Below, in pieces: positions 1-6,202 of a stretch of 11,757 nt of DNA. This DNA comes from Kouleothrix aurantiaca (GTDB lineage: Bacteria > Chloroflexota > Chloroflexia > Chloroflexales > Roseiflexaceae). The notes under the pieces were generated by a model. The model was given only the letters and a program-made list of their open reading frames with translations. It ran no database searches and was not told the DNA's origin. The stretch lies in NCBI GenBank assembly GCA_001399705.1, contig LJCR01000031.1, positions 1-11,757 on the forward strand. Reading direction: 5' to 3'. Both the position numbers and the translations under genes were made by a program. Positions within the stretch are counted from its first letter, which is position 1. Every line of letters begins with the position of its first letter.

Positions 1-7
1 GCGAAGG

Positions 8-442
8 ATGGCCCGCGGGGAGGGGCAGCGGCCGTTCTCCGAGCTGCGCCTGGACCGGCACGAGCCAAAGCTGCTCTGGTTCGGCGAGCTGGCATCGGAC
101 GACAAGCTGCCGGACGTGCTGGGGGCCTGTCAGCAGGCGCTGCTGGCCCATGAGGGGCGCGCGCTCGCGTTCTGGACGCTGTACGCGGACCGGCCCGACG
201 CCGCGCAGATCCTGCACCTGCGCGTCTCCTATGAGGCGCAGCCCGGCGGTACAACGTCGCTTCCGGCCGAGTTTTGGGTGGCGCTGCACCCGCACCGCAA
301 GGCGCGCGGTCGCACCGCCGCCGCGGCGCTTCAGCGCTATGTCGAGAGCTGGCTTGCGATGACGCGCCTGAGCGTCGAGCCGCTGGCCGAGGGGTACGCG
401 CGGGGCTTGAGCGCGCTCTGGTCGCGGCTTGGCGCGAGGTAG
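8..442 (+). CDS. Unknown 144-aa protein (start uncertain, possibly cut by window edge)
   Basis: I do not recognise this gene. The ATG at 8 is used because it is the first in-frame start. The frame is open to the window edge and no clear ribosome site lies before it, so the true start may lie outside. The product is soluble-looking, with no signal peptide or membrane segment. It begins basic, has a Trp/Phe-rich middle (FWTLYADRP, EFWVALHPH) and ends in amphipathic helices. It lies before the 454-482 promoter, so it is probably not part of the next transcription unit. Its coding nature rests on a long open frame with third-position G/C preference like the genes that follow. Function is not inferred. 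Confidence 0.6.
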   Translation: MARGEGQRPFSELRLDRHEPKLLWFGELASDDKLPDVLGACQQALLAHEGRALAFWTLYADRPDAAQILHLRVSYEAQPGGTTSLPAEFWVALHPHRKARGRTAAAALQRYVESWLAMTRLSVEPLAEGYARGLSALWSRLGAR

Positions 443-453
443 CAGCACCGTAC

Positions 454-482
454 TTGACAAAGATATCATAACCTGATATGAT
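454..482 (+). promoter_or_regulatory. Sigma-70 type promoter with overlapping inverted repeat
   Basis: TTGACA (454-459) and TATGAT (477-482) are separated by 17 nt, which is a near-perfect vegetative promoter. The spacer and -10 box contain an inverted repeat: ATATCA, five bases (TAACC), TGATAT, ending inside the -10 element. This AT-rich island stands out in a GC-rich window. Transcription would start near 489 and leave about 45 nt of leader before the ATG at 534. The repeat is placed where a repressor would block polymerase, so it may be an operator. That role is inference, because no regulator gene is recognised nearby. Confidence 0.75.
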
Positions 483-533
483 TTAGTTATGTAAACCTGT
501 TCGTGCGATTGCACTACTTTCAAGGATCGGTCG

Positions 534-1184
534 ATGCGCCGCACATACTGCTCTGAGACACTCATCAAACCTGATCACGTTGACGTCGATCGCATTGACA
601 CGCGTGGCGCGACCACGTTTTTCGTCGCCGATACACGGATCTACGCCGGCTACTTCGCCCCTGAACTGTCCGCCTGGCTGGTTGGATGGGCGCCGGCTGA
701 TTTCGACGGGCGCGAGGTTGCGGCCTGGGCGCAGGCGCGCGACGGCGCGGAGATAGCGTGGACGCGCGATGCCTTCCAGCCCGCCGCCTGCGTCGACGGC
801 GAGATCGCCGCGTGGCGCACGCGGACGCCAGGGTATACCTATCTTCTGGATCACCCCAAAGGGCGCGACGGCCTCTGGCCGGCCATCCCGATCGCAGAGG
901 CGGCCGTCGGGACGACGATCCGGCACCCCGAGAATTCGCTGGCGCTGGCGTTCCGGCGCCCGCTCGACGCGGCGGAAATCGCGCAGCTCTGCGACCGGGC
1001 GCGCTTCTTTGTACGGCACTTCGTCCGGCCGGCGGAGATCCGCCTGGACATCAATGAGCGCATTGTGGCGCTGGGTATCGACGACATCTTCCGCGCGCCC
1101 GATGAGCCGATCGAGCTGCTGGGCTTTCGCATCATCACGATAGCGGCAAACGGGACGCGCAGCGTCGAAACCAGCCCCGCGTAG
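534..1184 (+). CDS. Unknown 216-aa protein
   Basis: I do not recognise this gene. The start at 534 is supported by AAGGA at 522-526, seven bases upstream, and by the promoter at 454-482. The protein looks like a soluble mixed alpha/beta protein with several aromatic residues in the N-terminal half (FFVADTRIYAGYF, AWLVGW). The C-terminal third ends in a hydrophobic strand-like segment (LLGFRIITIAA). No catalytic motif or zinc ligand pattern is evident. The next gene begins 20 nt after its stop with its own ribosome site, so the two are probably co-transcribed. It may be an accessory or phage/plasmid-type cargo protein; function is unknown. Confidence 0.7.
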   Translation: MRRTYCSETLIKPDHVDVDRIDTRGATTFFVADTRIYAGYFAPELSAWLVGWAPADFDGREVAAWAQARDGAEIAWTRDAFQPAACVDGEIAAWRTRTPGYTYLLDHPKGRDGLWPAIPIAEAAVGTTIRHPENSLALAFRRPLDAAEIAQLCDRARFFVRHFVRPAEIRLDINERIVALGIDDIFRAPDEPIELLGFRIITIAANGTRSVETSPA

Positions 1185-1204
1185 ACGGCAATTCGAGGAC
1201 TACA

Positions 1205-1726
1205 ATGATGAACAACAACCACACCTGGCTGCTCCCGGCCATCAAGGAGGCAATCCGCGCCGGCAACCTGGCACTGGCCCGCTCGCTGGCAGCTCTGGGC
1301 AAAACGAATAAGATCTCCGGCATTCCGCTGCTTGAGGCCATTCGGCGCGGCGAGGAGTGTCTGGAGGCGCTTCAGGTGATGGTGGACGCGCCGGCCTCCT
1401 TCGCTACATTCGACGCCTACGCCGCCGCGATCCCGGCGGGAGAGCGCTATCGCAACTGGCTTGGCGACACACCCGGCCTGCGCCTGATCGCCGGCACGGG
1501 ATGGCACGACGGCCTGCCAGGCGGCTACCTGTGGGCTTACGCCAAGCAGCGCGCCGATGGGTGGTGTGTGCTTGTCGGCGACTGCGACGACGGCCTCATC
1601 CGCAAGCGGTGCGCGAGCGCGGACGAGGCGCACCAGGCCCTGGACGACCTGGCGACGCTGGCGCCTTTCGCGATGCACGAGCTGGACGCGTTCGGCTATG
1701 AGTCGGAGTCAACAACTGCCAGCTAA
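1205..1726 (+). CDS. Unknown 173-aa protein
   Basis: I do not recognise this gene. GAGGA at 1195-1199 precedes ATG 1205, with a second in-frame ATG at 1208 that gives a better spacing of eight bases. The first 60 residues look helical and resemble two short helix-turn-helix or ankyrin-like hairpins (AIKEAIRAGNLALARSLAAL). The second half holds a Gly/Trp-rich strand region (GTGWHDGLPGGYLWAYAKQ, then GWCVLVGDCDDG) and a final helix. There is no signal peptide. It follows the 534-1184 gene by 20 nt and probably shares its promoter. The tnpB element begins immediately after its stop codon and points the opposite way, so the element may have landed just behind this gene without breaking it. Confidence 0.7.
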   Translation: MMNNNHTWLLPAIKEAIRAGNLALARSLAALGKTNKISGIPLLEAIRRGEECLEALQVMVDAPASFATFDAYAAAIPAGERYRNWLGDTPGLRLIAGTGWHDGLPGGYLWAYAKQRADGWCVLVGDCDDGLIRKRCASADEAHQALDDLATLAPFAMHELDAFGYESESTTAS

Positions 1727-1900
1727 TCCTTCGACAAGCTCAGGGAAGCAGCAGGCAGCTTGCGTCTCAACCCGAAGTCAAAAGCAACGGATTGGACACG
1801 ATTGGCTGGTTGACAGGCAGCCCGCCGGCAGCAGTTCTACCACCATCGGCATGGTACTTGGCCGCGATGTTGCGAGCAGCGTTCAGGTCGGCATTGAGAT
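1727..1900 (-). ncRNA. Possible omega (right-end) RNA region of TnpB
   Basis: Known IS200/IS605 TnpB proteins use an RNA made from the 3' end of tnpB and the right end of the element, with the guide taken from the flanking DNA. By position, the matching region here is the last part of tnpB exon 2 plus the 1727-1766 tail, read on the minus strand. The guide would then come from the 3' end of the 1205-1726 gene, in antisense. No structure was verified and both ends are placeholders. The outer intron lies upstream of this region, so such an RNA could be made with or without splicing if processed from the 3' end. Confidence 0.25.
1728..1745. repeat. Short dispersed-type motif at the element's right end
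   Basis: CCTTCGACAAGCTCAGGG lies two bases after the stop of the 1205-1726 gene. From memory, this core is a widely dispersed short motif in many environmental bacterial genomes. I could not confirm this here and it occurs once in the window. It may be an independent intergenic repeat or part of the right end of the tnpB element. A weak hairpin, AAGC paired with GCTT on the minus strand, lies between it and the tnpB stop. The annotation is tentative. Confidence 0.3.
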
Positions 1901-1988
1901 GAAATCCACACTGCCGACATTTGAAGACGCTCTGGGAACGGCGGTTGGTGCGGGCACGATGCCCACAGCAGCTACATGTCTGCGAGGT
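1767..1988 (-). CDS. tnpB: TnpB RNA-guided nuclease, exon 2 (C-terminal zinc ribbon and RuvC-III)
   Basis: This is the C-terminal 73 residues of TnpB, read from 1988 down to the TGA at 1769-1767. It has no start codon and makes sense only when joined to exon 1. It begins TSQTCSCCGH, exactly the residues that follow VDPRH in TnpB proteins. It contains the zinc ribbon (CSCC, then CRQC) and the RuvC-III motif LNADLNAARNI with the catalytic Asp (residue 346 of the joined protein). The tail (GGRTAAGGLPVNQP) is typical of the family. Joining exon 1 and exon 2 keeps the frame without loss or gain of a residue, which is the best evidence that the interrupting segment is an intron and that the gene is not decayed. 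Confidence 0.92.
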   Translation of the reverse strand, partial: TSQTCSCCGHRARTNRRSQSVFKCRQCGFHLNADLNAARNIAAKYHADGGRTAAGGLPVNQPIVSNPLLLTSG

Positions 1989-1991
1989 GTC

Positions 1992-2026
1992 GGGTAGCAG
2001 GGCGGCATTGCTGCCACCCCGCCCCC
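1992..2026 (-). ncRNA. Domain VI of the outer group II intron, with branch-point adenosine
   Basis: Read 2026 to 1992, the strand folds into one hairpin. GGG (2026-2024) pairs with CCC (1994-1992), and GGCG pairs with TGCT with wobbles. GGGTGGC (2019-2013) pairs with GCCGCCC (2006-2000) around the six-base loop AGCAAT. The adenosine at 1995 is unpaired between the two lower helices and lies seven positions from the 3' end (1989), the usual place of the lariat branch point. This independently supports the 3' splice site chosen from the TnpB reading frame. Confidence 0.85.
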
Positions 2027-2029
2027 TAA

Positions 2030-2063
2030 GAACTGTACGGGCCAGTTTCCCGGCATACAGCTC
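2030..2063 (-). ncRNA. Domain V of the outer group II intron
   Basis: This is a 34-nt hairpin read 2063 to 2030. It starts GAGCTGTATGCC, has the GGAAAC tetraloop region, and ends CCGTACAGTTC. It carries the AGC triad and the paired GAGC/GTTC ends typical of bacterial group II domain V. The stop codon of the encoded protein (2073-2071) is only seven bases upstream, as expected for an ORF filling domain IV. A three-base linker (TTA) separates it from domain VI. Confidence 0.92.
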
Positions 2064-2070
2064 AAGCCGT

Positions 2071-2946
2071 TCAAACGCTCGTTTCCGAACGCGGTTTCGC
2101 TACGGCCTTTCCTTGACTATGGACCTGCATATGGCAATTGGGATGCAGCAGCATACAGTTCTCCGCTCGGTCGGTGCCTCCATGCGTGCGCCAAATCAGG
2201 TGATGACTATGCCATCCCGTGATCTCGCTGATCTTCTGGTTGCACACCGGGCAGAGCCCACCTTGCTCTTTCCAAAGGCGCAGCAGGCGTCTTCTCCCGC
2301 GCAGCTTCCCCCTCATCTTCACGTCCATACGTGCCTCAAAGTAGGGTTCCCACTCAGGATCGAACGGGTTGGCTTGGCCTTTGACTTTGCTGTGTCGTGT
2401 GATTGGCACGCTGCTGGCTTGAAACAAATGAACTGGACGCAGCTTCCCGCTTTTGCCGGGAACCTCGCCACGAAAGATCCAGGCTTGTCCTCCGACTGGC
2501 CGGAAGTAGCGCTTGCGCAGCCAGCCAGCCGATTTGCTCGGATGCCGTCGTTTGGCCCAGCGCCATATTTTCTCGAAGACCACATGGTCCACAGTGCTGA
2601 AGGTCTGCTTGCTCACGACGTGGCAGTGGTAGGTGGCCCAACCGCGGATGATTGGGTTGAGTTTCTGGATGACTTCGCCCGACGTCGCCTGCCGATTTCC
2701 CTTCAAGACCGTGCGCACTTGCTGGAACAGGGTTATGCGGCTCTTACCGGACGGTGTGATGAGCAGTTTGGTCTGTTTGCCGTTCCGATACTTGCGGATG
2801 TGCTGCCCCAGGAAGTCAAACCCGTCCGTGATATGCGTGAGGCTGGTTTTCTCTGGCGAAAGCGTCAAGCCTCGTTCGCTCATGAACTGCTCCACGAGCG
2901 GTCGGATTTCATCTCGCAACAGCGCTTCACTCGCGCCCGTGACGAT
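2071..2946 (-). CDS. ltrA: Outer-intron RT/maturase/HNH protein, exon 2 (C-terminal half)
   Basis: This is the C-terminal 291 residues of the outer intron's encoded protein, joined in frame to exon 1 at 6202-5366. It starts IVTGASEALL, the normal continuation of the YADDF active-site strand. Next come the RT-6/7 part (LSPEKT, then THITDGFDFLG, around residues 308-326 of the joined protein), the maturase domain X (IIRGWATYHCHVVSKQTF, about 378-395) and a DNA-binding region. Last is a C-terminal HNH endonuclease: CPVC at 511-514, HH at 527-528, ending NCHMQVH. Together the two parts make a 570-aa protein of ordinary family length with every domain present. The frame also runs about 36 codons upstream into inner-intron sequence, but those codons are domain VI and not protein. 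Confidence 0.9.
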   Translation of the reverse strand: MVTGASEALLRDEIRPLVEQFMSERGLTLSPEKTSLTHITDGFDFLGQHIRKYRNGKQTKLLITPSGKSRITLFQQVRTVLKGNRQATSGEVIQKLNPIIRGWATYHCHVVSKQTFSTVDHVVFEKIWRWAKRRHPSKSAGWLRKRYFRPVGGQAWIFRGEVPGKSGKLRPVHLFQASSVPITRHSKVKGQANPFDPEWEPYFEARMDVKMRGKLRGRRRLLRLWKEQGGLCPVCNQKISEITGWHSHHLIWRTHGGTDRAENCMLLHPNCHMQVHSQGKAVAKPRSETSV

Positions 2947-2949
2947 ATA

Positions 2950-3008
2950 CCAGTCGGAGACGGCGCTTGCCACCGGTTTCCCGGCAGTGCTGGACCCGCC
3001 TCCGCTGG
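2950..3008 (-). ncRNA. Domain VI of the inner group II intron, with branch-point adenosine
   Basis: Read 3008 to 2950, CCAGCGGAG at the 5' side pairs with CTCCG and CTGG at the 3' side. A single adenosine at 2954 is left bulged between those two segments, eight positions from the 3' end at 2947. The distal part of the stem is GC-rich. This places the 3' end after CTGGTAT and agrees with the frame needed to restore YADDF-IVTG, giving two independent lines of evidence for the same boundary. Confidence 0.85.
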
Positions 3009-3011
3009 CCC

Positions 3012-3045
3012 GAACCCGGCGTACACCTTTCGATCTACCGGGCTC
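3012..3045 (-). ncRNA. Domain V of the inner group II intron
   Basis: This is a 34-nt hairpin read 3045 to 3012. It begins GAGCCCGGTA, has a CGAAAG apical loop and ends GCCGGGTTC. GAGCCCGG pairs with CCGGGTTC, and the AGC triad and paired GAGC/GTTC ends are kept. Length and plan match the outer intron's domain V, but the sequence differs clearly. The two introns are therefore different lineages and not copies of one another. The encoded protein's TGA (3053-3051) is five bases upstream, and a three-base GGG linker leads to domain VI. Confidence 0.92.
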
Positions 3046-3050
3046 TCCCG

Positions 3051-4763
3051 TCAACGCTTAGCGCCATGCAGTCGGCGATGACAAGCAACACACACTGCGA
3101 GTGCTTGTTGCGGGTGATGTCGATGCGTCTCGTGCCAGGGTGGGTCGTGATGCACTTCGTCCACGAGTTGCGTGCCGCAGACTTCGCAAACTGCTGTTCT
3201 CATTCGCACCGCTGTTACCAGCCGGCGTTGTCCTATCCGGTCGCCTTCTTGTCCCGCCCAGACATGCTGGTCCCACCAGCATTCATCTCCGGTTCCGGGC
3301 GCGGGTAGCACGTCGGTGTGGATGTCGCCCAGGTAGGGATGGGGTGGATACCCCAGGCGTAGGGCTTTCCGTGGGATACCGCTGAGGCGCGGGATGCGAA
3401 CCGCCTGTTCGCCCATCATTGCCCCGAGGTGAAAGTAGCCAACCTCGCGTAGATGTGGCGGCAGTGTGTACATGCGGTAGACCGCCTTTGCACCCAATGT
3501 CCGCTGCTTCCGCCGACAGTAGCTCCAGATCTCGCGGTAGATGAAGCCGTCCAAGCTGTCCATCAGCCGACTTTCTGCTGCGTAGGCGTAGTAGTTGCCC
3601 CAGCCCCGGATCAGACCCGCCAGGGCCGTGAACGCGGCCACCTCATCAGTGAAGGTATAGCGCGTAATCTCCTTCACCGCGTCGCGGAAACGCCGGATTG
3701 CGCGCTCCGAGACCCGCGAGAAGAAGCACCACTGGCCATCACTCCAGCGTTTGTCGCCCTGCATGCGATACCCAAGAAAGTCGAACCCGTCGTCGATGTG
3801 GGTGATGAGGGTCTTCTCTTCTGACAACCGTAGATGGAGTTCGTCCGCCAGGAAAGTTTTAATCTCGGCCTTGATTTCCTCGGCCCGAGACCGACTGCCG
3901 TTCCAGACGGCGACCCAATCATCGGCATAACGAGTAAGCATGAGCGTGCCCCCAATTTCGGTTTTGCGGCGATATTGGAGAGATGAGGGCGCCAGATGTG
4001 CCCACTCGGGCCGGACGCGGTAGGTACGCAGATACCAGGCGTCAAACTCGTGGAGGAACACATTGGCCAGGACAGGGCTACAAACTGCCCCTTGCGGCGT
4101 CCCCGCCGACGGATAGGTCACCCGACCGTCCTCCCAAATGCCGCATCGCAGCATCGTGGTAATCAGGTCCAGGAACGTCTCGTCCTGTATCCGTTGTTTG
4201 AGAACCCGCCGCAAGAGCCGATGCTCGATTTCGTCGAAGCACGCCGCTATATCGCCCTCGATGATCCACTTGAAGCCCATGCGCGGGTCGCTTGTTGCGC
4301 GGCGGAGGGCGCTGAGGGCGTGGTGGGTGGACCGTAGGGGTCGGAACCCCCACGAGCAAGGAAGAAAGACACTCTCATAGATCGGCTCCAGGACCATCTT
4401 GACGGCGGCCTGAACAGTCCGGTCGCGGAGAGTGGCGATACCAAGCGGGCGTAGCTTGCCGTTGGCTTTAGGGATGTAGACGCGTTTGACCGGCTGCGGG
4501 TGGTAGGTTCCGGCCACCAACTCGGCGTGCAGTTGGTGAACCAGATTGCTCCGCCCGTCCGGATTGGTATCGAGACGTCCCTTGGTCACGCCGTCGAGAC
4601 CAGACGTACTGCTGCCTTTATTGGCCAGCACCGTTTCCAGTCCCGTGCGTAACCAGCCTTCGTCACAGACGAACCGATAGAGGCGCTTGTGCCGCTCGGC
4701 CGGTTGCGCGAGCGTGCGCTGTGCCAACTCGGTCTGGATTTTCAGGATTTGCGTCGTATCCAC
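3051..4763 (-). CDS. ltrA: Inner-intron reverse transcriptase/maturase/HNH endonuclease, intact
   Basis: This 570-aa protein helps fold and excise its own intron and would drive retrohoming. The start is GTG at 4763, preceded by AAAGG six bases away, with an in-frame TAA just upstream that excludes any earlier start. Domains in order: RT fingers with VKRVYIPKANGKLRPLGI (92-109), GDIAACFD (170-177), GTPQGAVCSPVLAN (221-234), the catalytic YADD (279-282), LSEEKT and DDGFDFLG (313-331), domain X around LIRGWGNYYAYAAESRL (384-400), and a C-terminal HNH. The HNH has CEVC (526-529), HH (538-539) and CVACHRRLH (558-566). No frameshift or missing key residue is seen. Its own active-site motif is YADDW, unlike the YADDF whose codons the intron occupies. 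Confidence 0.95.
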   Translation of the reverse strand: MDTTQILKIQTELAQRTLAQPAERHKRLYRFVCDEGWLRTGLETVLANKGSSTSGLDGVTKGRLDTNPDGRSNLVHQLHAELVAGTYHPQPVKRVYIPKANGKLRPLGIATLRDRTVQAAVKMVLEPIYESVFLPCSWGFRPLRSTHHALSALRRATSDPRMGFKWIIEGDIAACFDEIEHRLLRRVLKQRIQDETFLDLITTMLRCGIWEDGRVTYPSAGTPQGAVCSPVLANVFLHEFDAWYLRTYRVRPEWAHLAPSSLQYRRKTEIGGTLMLTRYADDWVAVWNGSRSRAEEIKAEIKTFLADELHLRLSEEKTLITHIDDGFDFLGYRMQGDKRWSDGQWCFFSRVSERAIRRFRDAVKEITRYTFTDEVAAFTALAGLIRGWGNYYAYAAESRLMDSLDGFIYREIWSYCRRKQRTLGAKAVYRMYTLPPHLREVGYFHLGAMMGEQAVRIPRLSGIPRKALRLGYPPHPYLGDIHTDVLPAPGTGDECWWDQHVWAGQEGDRIGQRRLVTAVRMRTAVCEVCGTQLVDEVHHDPPWHETHRHHPQQALAVCVACHRRLHGAKR

Positions 4764-5365
4764 GACTAACCTTTATTCCATTGGAGTGGCGGTTGACCTG
4801 GCTCCCTTCGCCCTGTGACGGCGCTACCGTCTCCGTGGCCGGACGTGACCCCGGCGACTACTATGGAGCCTCTGCCCTGCGCGCCCCGATCACCTGAAGC
4901 GAGGTCAGCCGCCACCGATTGGTGGTGAGGCAGGATGCGCGCAGTTCCCACGTTCCTATGCGGAGCCTCGAACAGACGGACGTAGGTCACCGTCAAGCCC
5001 CTTTGGTGCAGCAGCACCCTCGGGTTCGGTGGTCCCTCCTGGTGTCGTAGGGAGAGACCATAGCCGACTGGACAGCGTTCCCTGGGCGACTTCACCCCAG
5101 GTACCGAACCCTCCTGGCGTGTCAGCCGCTTACGCCAGGTTCGCGGTAGAGAGGCCACGGTTTCGACGTGATTGCCTGACCATATCCGTCCTTAGCCTGG
5201 TGCCATTCCAGGGATGTGCGACTTCCCCGGTTTGACCCTTGTGTCTCCCCCGGCGAGCCCTCGCCTCCCGGTTGCTCGACCGAAAGGCTAGGGGGATAGG
5301 CTTACCGCTCTACGACCAGCAGCAGGTGCTCGCGCACCATGCTCCGCATAAGCCTCGTGGCGCAC
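4764..5365 (-). ncRNA. 5' ribozyme portion (domains I-IV start) of the inner group II intron
   Basis: These 602 nt between the 5' splice site and the encoded protein hold no credible gene. They should form domains I to III and the start of domain IV. One element can be recognised. CCTGGG and CCCAGG form a perfect 6-bp stem around the loop GTGAAGTCG (on the minus strand, near 5099-5079). In the loop, GAAGTCG (5093-5087) can pair with the last seven exon bases CGATTTC, with one G-U pair. Such a loop is what exon-binding site 1 should look like, and it lies about 273-279 nt from the intron start, a usual distance. The rest was not folded. Confidence 0.75.
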
Positions 5366-6202
5366 GAAATCGTCAGCATACCGTACCACGTTAATCTTGG
5401 CTTGCTGCCCACGCCGGGTGGTTGGCGGATGTCGTTGGCGAACTGCCCGTTCCAGGCCGTCAAGCGCCAGATTGGCGAGGACAGGCGAGATTATTCCCCC
5501 CTGTGGCGTGCCTGCCTCGCTGGTGTGAAGGACGTGTCGGTCCATGTAACCCGCCTTCAGCCACTTCCGCAATATGGCTTTGTCCATTGGTATGTGGGCC
5601 AAGAGCCAGTCGTGACTGATTCGGTCAAAGCAGGCTTGGATGTCGCCCTCCAGGATCCATTGCGGCGACGCCTTCTTGGCCAGCGTGATGAAGCATTGCT
5701 CGATGGCGTCGGCGGTAGAGCGTTCAACCCGAAAGCCGTAGGAGTTCGGGTCGCCAGTCGTCTCCGCAACCGGGTTGAGGGCCAGCAGGTAGAGTGCTTG
5801 CATGGCCCGGTCGTGCATGGTTGGGATACCCAAGGGGCGTTGTTTGCCGTTGCTTTTCGGAATGTACACGCGCCGCAGCGGTTTAGGGTGATAGCAGCGG
5901 TGGCGCAACGCTTGTATGGCGGCGGCCTTCGTTTCTGGCGTTTCCCAGGTCACTTGGTCGACGCCAGGGGTCCGTTTGCCCTGGTTTTCCGTCACCCGTT
6001 TGACGGCAAGGGCTTTGCCGCTGAACGAGTGGGTCAGCAGCCGTTGCAGGGCTTTGACCTTGCCCCAGCGGCCTTCCTGCGTTGCCTTCACGATACGCGC
6101 TTGGAGCCGACGCACGTTTTGGTGGGCCTGTTGCCAGTCGATGGCGTGCCAGGCCACCTGCTCGTGGGGAGCCGCACCAGCCTGCCGAGGCATTGCCGTC
6201 AT
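5366..6202 (-). CDS. ltrA: Outer-intron RT/maturase/HNH protein, exon 1 (N-terminal half)
   Basis: This is residues 1-279 of the outer intron's protein. The start is ATG 6202, with AAGGGAG (6217-6211) eight bases upstream. It holds the N-terminal RT region typical of the family ([19 protein letters not shown], 45-63), [18 protein letters not shown] (110-127), EGDIQACFD (185-193), [15 protein letters not shown] (231-245) and YADDF (275-279). Coding stops making sense exactly after YADDF, where the inner intron starts. Without splicing, translation runs on for about 25 foreign residues to a TAG at 5290-5288. That would give a 304-aa product with the catalytic aspartates but no thumb, domain X or HNH. 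After splicing the protein continues with IVTGASEALL. Confidence 0.93.

Larger units (their letters stand above)
2947..5365 (-). mobile_element. Inner group II intron, inserted at the YADDF codons of the outer intron's RT
   Basis: The intron is read from 5365 to 2947, 2419 nt. The 5' end GTGCGCC follows the exon codons GCT GAC GAT TTC (ADDF). The 3' end CTGGTAT precedes ATC GTC ACG (IVT). Domain V is at 3012-3045 and domain VI at 2950-3008, with a bulged A at 2954. An intact 570-aa RT/maturase/HNH protein lies in domain IV (4763-3051). Removing it turns two broken RT halves into one 570-aa frame reading YADDF-IVTG. A stem-loop about 270 nt from the 5' end presents a sequence complementary to the last seven exon bases. 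All parts look intact, so the intron may be competent for splicing and mobility. Confidence 0.92.

Noticed and set aside
483..1019. Minus-strand open frame opposite the 534-1184 gene
   Set aside because: The plus-strand gene has a promoter, a ribosome site and better protein character; the minus frame is Arg/Pro-rich shadow.
1921..3081. Plus-strand open frame of 386 codons
   Set aside because: It lies antisense to the outer maturase C-terminal half and domain V/VI; GC-rich DNA commonly leaves such frames open.
4766..5158. Open frame of 130 codons upstream of the inner maturase
   Set aside because: It lies in the ribozyme domains I-III of the inner intron, and its stop is next to the true start at 4763. 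The composition is that of structured RNA.
2071..6202. Two separate degenerate RT pseudogenes flanking a third RT
   Set aside because: The two halves join in frame, without gap or overlap, exactly at group II intron ends with proper domain V/VI. They are exons of one gene and not decay products.
2071..6202. Retron, DGR or Abi-type reverse transcriptase system
   Set aside because: Both RTs have maturase domain X and HNH, and both sit in introns with domain V. No msr/msd, template repeat or variable repeat is seen.
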